9,081 nt of DNA, from assembly GCA_903887035.1 (NCBI GenBank), contig CAISOG010000097.1, positions 1 to 9,081 on the forward strand. Direction: 5' to 3'. Below the pieces are notes generated by a model. It did not search any database, had not been told where the DNA came from, and saw nothing but the letters and a program-made list of their open reading frames with translations. Shown here piece after piece: positions 1 through 5,886 of this stretch. A program made the translations under genes and the position numbers. The DNA comes from an uncultured Holosporaceae bacterium (GTDB taxonomy: Bacteria; Pseudomonadota; Alphaproteobacteria; CAISOG01). The stretch's first letter is position 1; each line of letters starts with the position of its first letter.

Positions 1-9
1 AACCTCTTT

Positions 10-57
10 TTGATTGTTGCGAGATAGGTCAAACTCTTTTAGGCTTTTAGCTTAGCA
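10..57 (+). promoter_or_regulatory. Putative regulatory leader upstream of the ABC permease gene
   Basis: This AT-richer stretch ends 29 nt before the permease start. It contains TTGATTGTTG (10-19), then TAGGTCAAAC (25-34), then tandem words CTTTTAG (36-42), CTTTTAG (44-50) and CTTAG (51-55). The first two words recur at nearly the same spacing upstream of ilvD, as does GCTTAGCA (50-57). I could not fit a clean sigma-70 -35/-10 pair with standard spacing. Calling it regulatory is therefore an inference from the repetition and the position; it may be an operator, a promoter or a small dispersed repeat. Confidence 0.35.
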
Positions 58-86
58 AACTGCCCGATGCGGAACAATCCATCGCA

Positions 87-752
87 ATGACCGTTCTTGA
101 TATCCTGCTGACTTACTACCCCGCCTTTTTGCAGGGGTTGGGGGTATCCTTGCAACTGTGCTTGGTTATCTGGCTAAGCGGGTTGGTTGGGGGGATTGCC
201 CTGGGGGCGTTGGGGGCATACCGCACCGCGACCTGGGGGCGGCTGACCCACTATGTCGCCTTTTCCTTTTCGGCGGTTCCCACCCTAGTGATTCTGTTTT
301 GGTTACATTACCCAGCGCAGGCGTTGTTGGGGGTGGTCATCAACCCCTTTTACACGGCCGCCTTTGCCTTTTCCCTGGTCAACATTTTTGCGGTGGGGGA
401 AATGGTGCGGCAGGCGATTTTGGACTTTCCAAAGCAATATCTGATGGCTGGGCGGGTTTGCGGCCTGAACACGCACGATATTCTCCGCTACATCCAACTG
501 CCGCTGCTGTTCCGTCAACTGCTGCCTGGCCTGATGACGCAGCAGGTGGTGATGCTGCATGCCACCCTGTTTGCCAGCCTGATTTCGGTGGAGGAGATTT
601 TTCGGGTCGCCCAGCGCATCAACAGCAGCATCTATCGCCCAGTGGAGATTTACACCGCCTTGGCCTGTTTCTTCCTGCTGGTCTGTTTACCGATCAATCT
701 GTTGGCGGTGCATCTCAAAAACACCTACACCCGCGATATGTCTGAGAGATAG
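87..752 (+). CDS. Polar amino-acid ABC transporter, permease subunit (HisM/GlnP type)
   Basis: This is an inner-membrane permease of the HisMQ/GlnP family, which imports polar amino acids together with an ATPase and a periplasmic binding protein. The 221-residue length is normal for the family. The start YYPAFLQGLGVSLQL resembles the usual family opening, in which a short N-terminal segment leads into the first helix. Hydrophobic segments lie at about residues 18-45, 56-85, 87-111, 150-168 and 188-210. The cytoplasmic EAA-like loop, which docks on the ATPase, is at about 120-140 (AGRVCGLNTHDILRYIQLP), with the conserved Gly at 126. The start at ATG 87 fits the family; the ribosome-binding site in front of it is weak. 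The ATPase gene follows after 2 nt, so the two are surely cotranscribed. No substrate-binding protein gene is visible here; it may lie to the left or elsewhere. The substrate cannot be read from the sequence. Confidence 0.88.
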   Translation: MTVLDILLTYYPAFLQGLGVSLQLCLVIWLSGLVGGIALGALGAYRTATWGRLTHYVAFSFSAVPTLVILFWLHYPAQALLGVVINPFYTAAFAFSLVNIFAVGEMVRQAILDFPKQYLMAGRVCGLNTHDILRYIQLPLLFRQLLPGLMTQQVVMLHATLFASLISVEEIFRVAQRINSSIYRPVEIYTALACFFLLVCLPINLLAVHLKNTYTRDMSER

Positions 753-754
753 CG

Positions 755-1486
755 ATGCTAAGTGCCCGTCATCTTTCGTTCGACTACGGGGGGCGACCCG
801 TGCTGACCGATGTATCGCTGGATATTAAGCCGGGCAGCATCACGGTGCTGATTGGCCCCAGTGGCACCGGCAAAACCACCCTGCTGCGCTGCTTGGCGAT
901 GTTGGCAACCCCGCAGCGGGGGGAGATTCAGGTGGATGAGCAGCTGTTTCGCTATCCCACCGCCACCAACCTGCCCACGCCCACACCGCCCTGGCCAAAG
1001 CTAACGGCGGTGTTTCAGCAGCTTTTTCTGTGGCCACATCTGACCCTGCGCCAAAACATCCTGCTACCCATGCGGCTGCAGGAGCCTGCGGGGGTGGCAA
1101 CCGCCCTGGAAGAGCTAATCGAAGCCTTTGACATGGGCAATTTTATCGATCGTTATCCCAACCAAGCCTCCCTGGGGCAGCGGCAGCGTGCCGCCCTTGC
1201 CCGTGCGATTATTCTGAATCCCCGCTATCTGTTGCTGGACGAGGTAACCTCCGCCCTGGATGTGGAGCAGATTACCCGCGTGCTGGGCTATTTGGCGCAG
1301 TTAAGGCAACGGGACATGGGGCTGTTTATCATCACCCACCTGCTGGGTTTTGCCCGCCAAACAGCGGATCAGGTGGTTTTTATGGCGAAGGGCAGCATCG
1401 TCGAACGCGGCGATGTATCGATCCTGACCAACCCACAAAGCCAACGCCTGCAACAGTTTTTGGCGGTGGCGACCGCGATGGGTTAG
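755..1486 (+). CDS. Polar amino-acid ABC transporter, ATP-binding subunit (HisP/GlnQ type)
   Basis: This cytoplasmic ATPase, 243 residues long, powers the permease encoded just upstream. Visible motifs in order are Walker A GPSGTGKTT (34-42), the Q-loop region VFQQLFLWPHLT (86-97), the signature region ASLGQRQR (138-145), Walker B YLLLDE (158-163) followed by the D-loop SALD, and the H-loop His195 in IITHLLGFA. The tail, with FARQTADQVVFM and IVERGD, matches the amino-acid importer subfamily. Two points are odd. The signature LSGGQ has become ASLGQ, keeping the Ser, the second Gly and the Gln. There is also a proline-rich stretch (PTPTPPWP) at about 74-81, before the Q-loop. The gene starts 2 nt after the permease stop, and a purine-rich GAGAGA at the end of the permease gene can serve as ribosome-binding site, suggesting translational coupling. 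Family assignment is firm; the transported amino acid is unknown. Confidence 0.9.
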   Translation: MLSARHLSFDYGGRPVLTDVSLDIKPGSITVLIGPSGTGKTTLLRCLAMLATPQRGEIQVDEQLFRYPTATNLPTPTPPWPKLTAVFQQLFLWPHLTLRQNILLPMRLQEPAGVATALEELIEAFDMGNFIDRYPNQASLGQRQRAALARAIILNPRYLLLDEVTSALDVEQITRVLGYLAQLRQRDMGLFIITHLLGFARQTADQVVFMAKGSIVERGDVSILTNPQSQRLQQFLAVATAMG

Positions 1487-1489
1487 TTG

Positions 1490-1525
1490 TTGATTATTGG
1501 TGGTTTAGGTCAAACACGCTTAGCA
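1490..1525 (+). promoter_or_regulatory. Putative regulatory motif upstream of ilvD, shared with 10-57
   Basis: TTGATTATTG (1490-1499) is followed after 6 nt by TAGGTCAAAC (1506-1515) and then GCTTAGCA (1518-1525). The leader of the ABC transporter carries the same first word (one mismatch), an identical second word with a 5-nt gap, and an identical third word at a different distance. TTAGCA (1520-1525) also has an inverted partner TGCTAA at 1547-1552. The rest of the 1487-1607 gap holds no gene and no terminator that I can see. A common operator for two amino-acid-related operons is an inference. Confidence 0.35.
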
Positions 1526-1607
1526 TCTTTAATCCGCCACAAATTTTGCTAAAGTGGTGATTCGATCGCGCACAGCGTTTCCACTTCAGCAATCAGGCCA
1601 TTTCCCT

Positions 1608-3335
1608 ATGTCAAACGCCCCATCCCCCGTTATTGCCAAACTCCCCTCCCGCCATGTGAAAGAGGGGGCGGCGCGCGCCCCGCACCGTTCCTATTACCAC
1701 GCGATGGGCTTAACAGTTGAGGAGATTGGCCAGCCCTTTGTCGGCGTGGTGACGACCTGGAATGAGGCCGCGCCCTGCAACATCGCCCTGCGGCGGCAGG
1801 CTGAGGCGGTGAAGCGGGGGGTCAGCGCGGCACAGGGAACGCCGCGGGAGTTTACCACCATCACCGTTACCGACGGCATCGCGATGGGGCATGCGGGGAT
1901 GAAATCCTCACTGGTCTCGCGGGAGGTGATTGCCGATTCGGTCGAGCTGACCATGCGTGGTCACTGCTATGACGCGCTGGTGGGGATTGCGGGCTGCGAC
2001 AAATCGCTGCCAGGCCTAATGATGGTGATGTTGCGGCTGAATGTGCCCAGCGTTTTCCTGTATGGCGGATCCATCCTGCCGGGCAGTTTTCGTGGGCGGG
2101 ATGTCACGGTGCAGGATGTGTTTGAGGCGGTCGGCGAACATGCTGCGGGCAAGATGAGCGATAAGGATTTGAAGGAGTTGGAGCAGGTTGCCTGCCCCTC
2201 CGCCGGCAGTTGTGGCGGGCAGTTCACCGCCAACACCATGGCATGCGTTTCCGAAGCCTTAGGCCTAGCGATCAGCGGCTCGGCCAGCCCCCCCACCCCA
2301 CTGGACAGCCGCGATGCCTTTGCGGTCTATGCGGGGCAGCAGGTGATGGAATTGCTGGCACGCAACATTCGGCCACGCGATATCGTAACCCGTAAGGCGT
2401 TGGAAAATGCGGCAACGGTGGTAGCGGCCAGCGGTGGTTCCACCAATGCCGCCCTACATTTGCCCGCGCTGGCGCATGAGGCTGGCATCGCCTTTGACAT
2501 GTTCGATGTGGCGGAAATTTTTAAGCGAACCCCCTATATCGCCGATCTGAAGCCTGCGGGGCGCTATGTCATGAGCGATCTGCATCGGGTTGGCGGCGTG
2601 CCAGCCCTGCTGAAACTGCTGCTGGACGGCGGCTATCTGCATGGCGACTGCCTGACCGTAACGGGCAAAACTCTGGCAGAGAATTTGGCCAATGTGACCG
2701 TGTCGACGGATCAAGACGTGTTGCGCCATACCAGCAACCCGCTGAGTCCTACTGGCGGGGTGGTCGGCCTGAGCGGCAATCTGGCACCCGATGGCGCGAT
2801 TGTGAAGGTGGCGGGCATGAAAACCCTGCAATTTCGTGGACCCGCCCGCTGCTTTGACCGTGAGGAAGATGCTTTTGCGGCGGTTGAGGCGCGCAATTAC
2901 AAAGCGGGGGAGGTGCTGGTAATTCGCTATGAGGGGCCCCGGGGGGGGCCTGGCATGCGGGAAATGTTGGCCACCACCGCCGCGATTTATGGCCAGGGCA
3001 TGGGCGACCAAGTGGCGTTGATCACCGATGGCCGCTTTTCGGGCGCTACCCGTGGCTTTTGCATCGGCCATGTAGGGCCAGAGGCAGCGGTGGGCGGGGT
3101 AATCGCCCTGTTGCGCGATGGTGACATCATCAATATCGATGCGGCCACTGGCCAATTGGAGGTGGAGTTGAGCGAGGCGGAGATCGAAACACGCCGCCAG
3201 GACTGGCAACCACGCGGTCATGACTTTCAATCTGGGGCGTTATGGCGTTATGCTCAAACCGTTGGATCTGCTCTCCAGGGGGCGGTCACCCATCCAGGCG
3301 CAGCGGCGGAAACGCATTGCTACGCCGATATTTAG
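1608..3335 (+). CDS. ilvD: Dihydroxy-acid dehydratase
   Basis: IlvD dehydrates 2,3-dihydroxy-3-methylbutanoate and its methylpentanoate homologue to the 2-oxo acids that become valine (and leucine) and isoleucine; it is a cytoplasmic Fe-S enzyme. Counting from ATG 1608 gives 575 residues. The three conserved cluster cysteines are at 57 (APCN), 130 (GIAGCDKSLPG) and 202 (CPSAGSCGGQFTANT). Candidate metal ligands are Asp89 (VTDG), Asp131 and Lys132. The C-terminal half has YEGPRGGPGM, DGRFSGATRG and the ending GAVTHPGAAAETHCYADI. The KSLPGLMM and LYGGSILPG wording matches the plant/cyanobacterial/mycobacterial group, known for a [2Fe-2S] cluster, rather than the E. coli form. A GTG at 1554 would add 18 residues with no family resemblance. 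ATG 1608 has a weak CAGG at 1594-1597 and starts as expected. No other branched-chain gene is adjacent. A sugar-acid dehydratase of the same superfamily is the alternative, but less likely. Confidence 0.93.
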   Translation: MSNAPSPVIAKLPSRHVKEGAARAPHRSYYHAMGLTVEEIGQPFVGVVTTWNEAAPCNIALRRQAEAVKRGVSAAQGTPREFTTITVTDGIAMGHAGMKSSLVSREVIADSVELTMRGHCYDALVGIAGCDKSLPGLMMVMLRLNVPSVFLYGGSILPGSFRGRDVTVQDVFEAVGEHAAGKMSDKDLKELEQVACPSAGSCGGQFTANTMACVSEALGLAISGSASPPTPLDSRDAFAVYAGQQVMELLARNIRPRDIVTRKALENAATVVAASGGSTNAALHLPALAHEAGIAFDMFDVAEIFKRTPYIADLKPAGRYVMSDLHRVGGVPALLKLLLDGGYLHGDCLTVTGKTLAENLANVTVSTDQDVLRHTSNPLSPTGGVVGLSGNLAPDGAIVKVAGMKTLQFRGPARCFDREEDAFAAVEARNYKAGEVLVIRYEGPRGGPGMREMLATTAAIYGQGMGDQVALITDGRFSGATRGFCIGHVGPEAAVGGVIALLRDGDIINIDAATGQLEVELSEAEIETRRQDWQPRGHDFQSGALWRYAQTVGSALQGAVTHPGAAAETHCYADI

Positions 3336-3376
3336 CCATAAAGAACTGCCGCCACCTGACATCATACGGGGACAAG

Positions 3377-4195
3377 ATGATCGAAGAATCAATGCTGATT
3401 GGCTTAAGGCAACTGAATTGGCGACGCGGCTTGCGACGCTTTTGGTTGCTGGCCACCCTGGGGCTTTGGATCGGGCTGGGCACGATCCAGCTACCTGACT
3501 TACTGACTGCACCCCGCGTGGTAATTGAGACTGACCAGGTGCAGAAATTGCGCAAACTGTTAGAGCAATATCGGCAAAACGCCCTGCCCGATGCGGTGCG
3601 GGATGAGGTACGAACAAAGCTGGAGCGGGGGGAATTAACCGCTGGCGTTCGTTACAACGTCACCGTAACCGTGGCGGGGGTTGAACAGCGGACGGCCTAT
3701 CCCGCCGAGATGGAGGAGGGGCAGGTGCGAACTGCCGCCAACCAATGGGCGGCCAATCTTTCACGAAACGCTTGGATACGGCTGGCGGTTATGGCCTTGG
3801 TGGTGCCACTCGCTTTCATTATCCTGACACGGCTGGTCGCTTGGGGCGTCCGTGGCTTTGATTCGGCGGCGCCATCGCCGTCTTTTGGCAGCACCCCTCC
3901 ACGACGGATTGCCAGCCCACCGCCAAGGAGTGCTCCGCAAAACACCCCCTCCAACGAAACAGGCGGCTATAGAGCCAAAGTGGCAGCGCCCTTAGCAACG
4001 CCGCCAACGGCCACCGCTCCCGATGCCAACAATCCTGCTTCACCGACGCCACTCAAGCCCCAGCAGTATCAGTTGATGACCGATCCGCCCTTAAGGGAAA
4101 GCCAGCAGCAACCTGGCCAACAGGAACCCACCTTAGGCGGCACCAACCGCCGCCAATCCACTAGCAAACCAGCTTTGATCAAACTGGAAATTTAG
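3377..4195 (+). CDS. Unrecognised two-helix membrane protein with a disordered tail
   Basis: I do not recognise this family. From ATG 3377 the product has 272 residues. A basic N-terminus (RRGLRRF, 16-22) precedes a first membrane helix at about 22-40. A stretch of about 90 residues follows, with a charged probable helix (about 52-86, QKLRKLLEQYRQ onward) and a beta-like segment RYNVTVTVAG (92-101). The second helix is at about 133-158 (LAVMALVVPLAFIIL). Residues 160-272 are rich in Pro, Ser, Thr, Ala and Gln and look disordered. By the positive-inside rule, both ends are cytoplasmic and the middle is in the periplasm. GGGGA (3368-3372) precedes ATG 3377, although the 4-nt spacing is short; ATG 3392 is an alternative. 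An earlier in-frame start at 3242 would overlap ilvD by 94 nt in another frame and adds a sequence with no hydrophobic or family character. It lies 41 nt after ilvD and may be cotranscribed. No function is proposed. Confidence 0.7.
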   Translation: MIEESMLIGLRQLNWRRGLRRFWLLATLGLWIGLGTIQLPDLLTAPRVVIETDQVQKLRKLLEQYRQNALPDAVRDEVRTKLERGELTAGVRYNVTVTVAGVEQRTAYPAEMEEGQVRTAANQWAANLSRNAWIRLAVMALVVPLAFIILTRLVAWGVRGFDSAAPSPSFGSTPPRRIASPPPRSAPQNTPSNETGGYRAKVAAPLATPPTATAPDANNPASPTPLKPQQYQLMTDPPLRESQQQPGQQEPTLGGTNRRQSTSKPALIKLEI

Positions 4196-4206
4196 GGCTG
4201 AACTCT

Positions 4207-5667
4207 TTACCCAGACCGATAGTTGGGGGCTTCCTTGGTGACCATGATGCCATGCACATGGCTTTCACGCATGCCGGCGGCGGTGATTTTCAGGAATTGG
4301 CAGTTTTTCTGCATGGCGGGAATATCGGGGTTGCCGGTATAGCCCATCGCCGCCCGCAATCCCCCCATCAGTTGATGCACCACGGCGGCAACACTGCCCT
4401 TATGGGGTACGCGCCCCTCCACCCCTTCGGGCACCAATTTGTGCGCGGCCTCTTGATTGCTTTGGAAATAGCGATCGGCTGACCCCTCCGCCATTGCCCC
4501 CAGGCTACCCATACCGCGATAGGCCTTATAGCTGCGCCCCTCATACAAAAACAGCTCACCAGGGGATTCATCGGTACCGGCCAGCAAGCTTCCGATCATC
4601 ACGCAGTCCGCGCCTGCCGCAATGGCTTTGGCCAGATCGCCCGAATAGCGGATACCGCCATCGGCAATCACGGGAATACCTGCTTTATGCGCCACCTCTG
4701 CACAATCGGCCACGGCGGTCAGTTGCGGCACGCCGACCCCTGCGACAATGCGGGTGGTGCAGATAGACCCTGGGCCAATCCCAACCTTGACCGCATCGAC
4801 ACCTGCGTCGATTAGGGCTTTGGCCGCCTCAGCAGTAGCAATATTGCCCGCGATCAGCTGCACCTGGCTGGACAGGCGGCGCACCGCCCGCACTGTTTCC
4901 AACACCCGGCTGGAATGGCCATGGGCGGTATCGACCACGATCACATCGACCTCCGCCGCCAAAAGAGCCGTCGCCCGGGTTAGGGCGGTATCGCCGGTAC
5001 CAATGGCCGCCGCCGCCCGCAACCGACCCTTTTCATCCTTACAGGCCAATGGGTTACTGACCGCTTTTTCGATATCTTTGACTGTAATCAATCCGACGCA
5101 GTGCCGCTGATCATCGACCACCAACAGTTTTTCGATGCGGTGATGGTGCAACAGCCTTTTGGCCTCCTCCCGCGTGACCTTTTCATCAACGGTGATCAGG
5201 CTTTCTTTGGTCATCAACTGCGACACCAGCTCACTGGGGTCTTCGGCAAAGCGCACGTCGCGGTGGGTCAGAATGCCAACCAACACCTGCCCATCGCGGG
5301 CGATGACGGGAATCCCCGAAATACCATGTTGCTGCATCAGGATTTTGGCATCGGCCAAGCTTTGATCAGGGTAAATGGTAATCGGATTCACCACCATACC
5401 CGATTCAAATTTCTTAACCCGTCGCACCTCATCCGCCTGTGCACTGGCGCTCAGGTTACGGTGCAGCACCGCCATACCCCCCAGCTGCGCCATGGCAATC
5501 GCCATCGGAGCCTCACTGACCGTATCCATGGCCGCGGCCACCAACGGGATCCCCAGGGGCAATTGGCGGCTGAAACGACTGGCCAAGCTGACGTCTGAGG
5601 GCAACACGTTGGAGGCGGCGGGCGCTAACAAGACATCATCAAAAGTATAGGCTTCACGGAATTTCAT
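4207..5667 (-). CDS. guaB: Inosine-5'-monophosphate dehydrogenase
   Basis: GuaB oxidises IMP to XMP with NAD+, the committed step to guanine nucleotides, in the cytoplasm. The 486-residue length is standard. The (beta/alpha)8 barrel begins with TFDDVLLAP (8-16) and is interrupted by two CBS domains at roughly 90-205, which usually bind nucleotides and tune activity. The catalytic loop GIGPGSICTTR is at 296-306 with the nucleophile Cys303. Phosphate-binding IADGGIRYSGD (334-344) and YRGMGSLGAM (383-392) follow, and the mobile flap KLVPEGVEGRVPHKG begins at about 410 with Arg419. All expected residues are present. The start is supported by AGGAG on the minus strand (5678-5682), 10 nt upstream. 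The gene converges on the unknown membrane protein, with 11 nt between stops, and diverges from dxs. guaA is not in the window. Confidence 0.97.
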   Translation of the reverse strand: MKFREAYTFDDVLLAPAASNVLPSDVSLASRFSRQLPLGIPLVAAAMDTVSEAPMAIAMAQLGGMAVLHRNLSASAQADEVRRVKKFESGMVVNPITIYPDQSLADAKILMQQHGISGIPVIARDGQVLVGILTHRDVRFAEDPSELVSQLMTKESLITVDEKVTREEAKRLLHHHRIEKLLVVDDQRHCVGLITVKDIEKAVSNPLACKDEKGRLRAAAAIGTGDTALTRATALLAAEVDVIVVDTAHGHSSRVLETVRAVRRLSSQVQLIAGNIATAEAAKALIDAGVDAVKVGIGPGSICTTRIVAGVGVPQLTAVADCAEVAHKAGIPVIADGGIRYSGDLAKAIAAGADCVMIGSLLAGTDESPGELFLYEGRSYKAYRGMGSLGAMAEGSADRYFQSNQEAAHKLVPEGVEGRVPHKGSVAAVVHQLMGGLRAAMGYTGNPDIPAMQKNCQFLKITAAGMRESHVHGIMVTKEAPNYRSG

Positions 5668-5886
5668 CGGGGGGGCGCTCCTGCATCGGGGTCTTTTGTT
5701 AATTCTGGGATAAAAGCCCTACGGCCTTTCCCCTTATACCCCGTCATATCCCACGGAACCAGCCCGCCTGCAAGTGCCCCCTTGCGAATCAAGGCTAGGG
5801 CATCGTTCAATTCGCTTCTATAGCCCTATTTCCCTAAGCCATTTCGCCCCCCCACACTCTTGCCGCTGGCCACAAGCGGGGTTAGC
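5668..5886. other. Divergent guaB/dxs intergenic region
   Basis: This 219-nt gap must hold the promoters for guaB (leftward) and dxs (rightward). Weak -10-like words are visible: TATAAG on the minus strand (reverse complement of CTTATA near 5743) and TATAGC at 5819-5824 on the plus strand, but neither has a good -35 at normal spacing. A small hairpin CCTTG-cgaat-CAAGG occupies 5780-5794. The guaB ribosome-binding site (AGGAG) is at 5678-5682. I see no coding potential and no known riboswitch. Confidence 0.5.

Noticed and set aside
158..745. 195-codon open frame in another frame over the permease gene
   Set aside because: Its Gly/Ala/Pro-rich translation lacks any domain, while the permease frame has membrane helices and the EAA-like loop.
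1554..1607. GTG start giving an 18-residue N-terminal extension of IlvD
   Set aside because: The extra residues do not resemble IlvD, and ATG 1608 gives a normal N-terminus.
2941..2948. Eight-G run in ilvD, and a similar one at 8390-8397 in tyrS, as possible phase-variation tracts
   Set aside because: Both encode conserved family motifs (GPRGGPG and VGGAT) and the genes are housekeeping enzymes, so switching is unlikely; they follow from GGG glycine codons.
2454..3230. Long open frame (258 codons) antisense to ilvD
   Set aside because: It lies wholly within ilvD, which has clear family motifs throughout; the antisense translation has no recognisable domain and reflects GC-rich codon bias.
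3242..3376. Upstream in-frame extension of the membrane protein gene, overlapping ilvD
   Set aside because: It would overlap the conserved ilvD C-terminus by 94 nt and adds a Cys/Arg-rich segment with no hydrophobic pattern; ATG 3377 has a purine-rich site just upstream.
4196..4206. Shared bidirectional terminator between the membrane protein gene and guaB
   Set aside because: Only 11 nt separate the stops and I find no stable hairpin with a T-run on either strand.
5101..5598. 165-codon open frame antisense to guaB
   Set aside because: It mirrors the guaB CBS region; its His/Gln-rich translation has no domain character.
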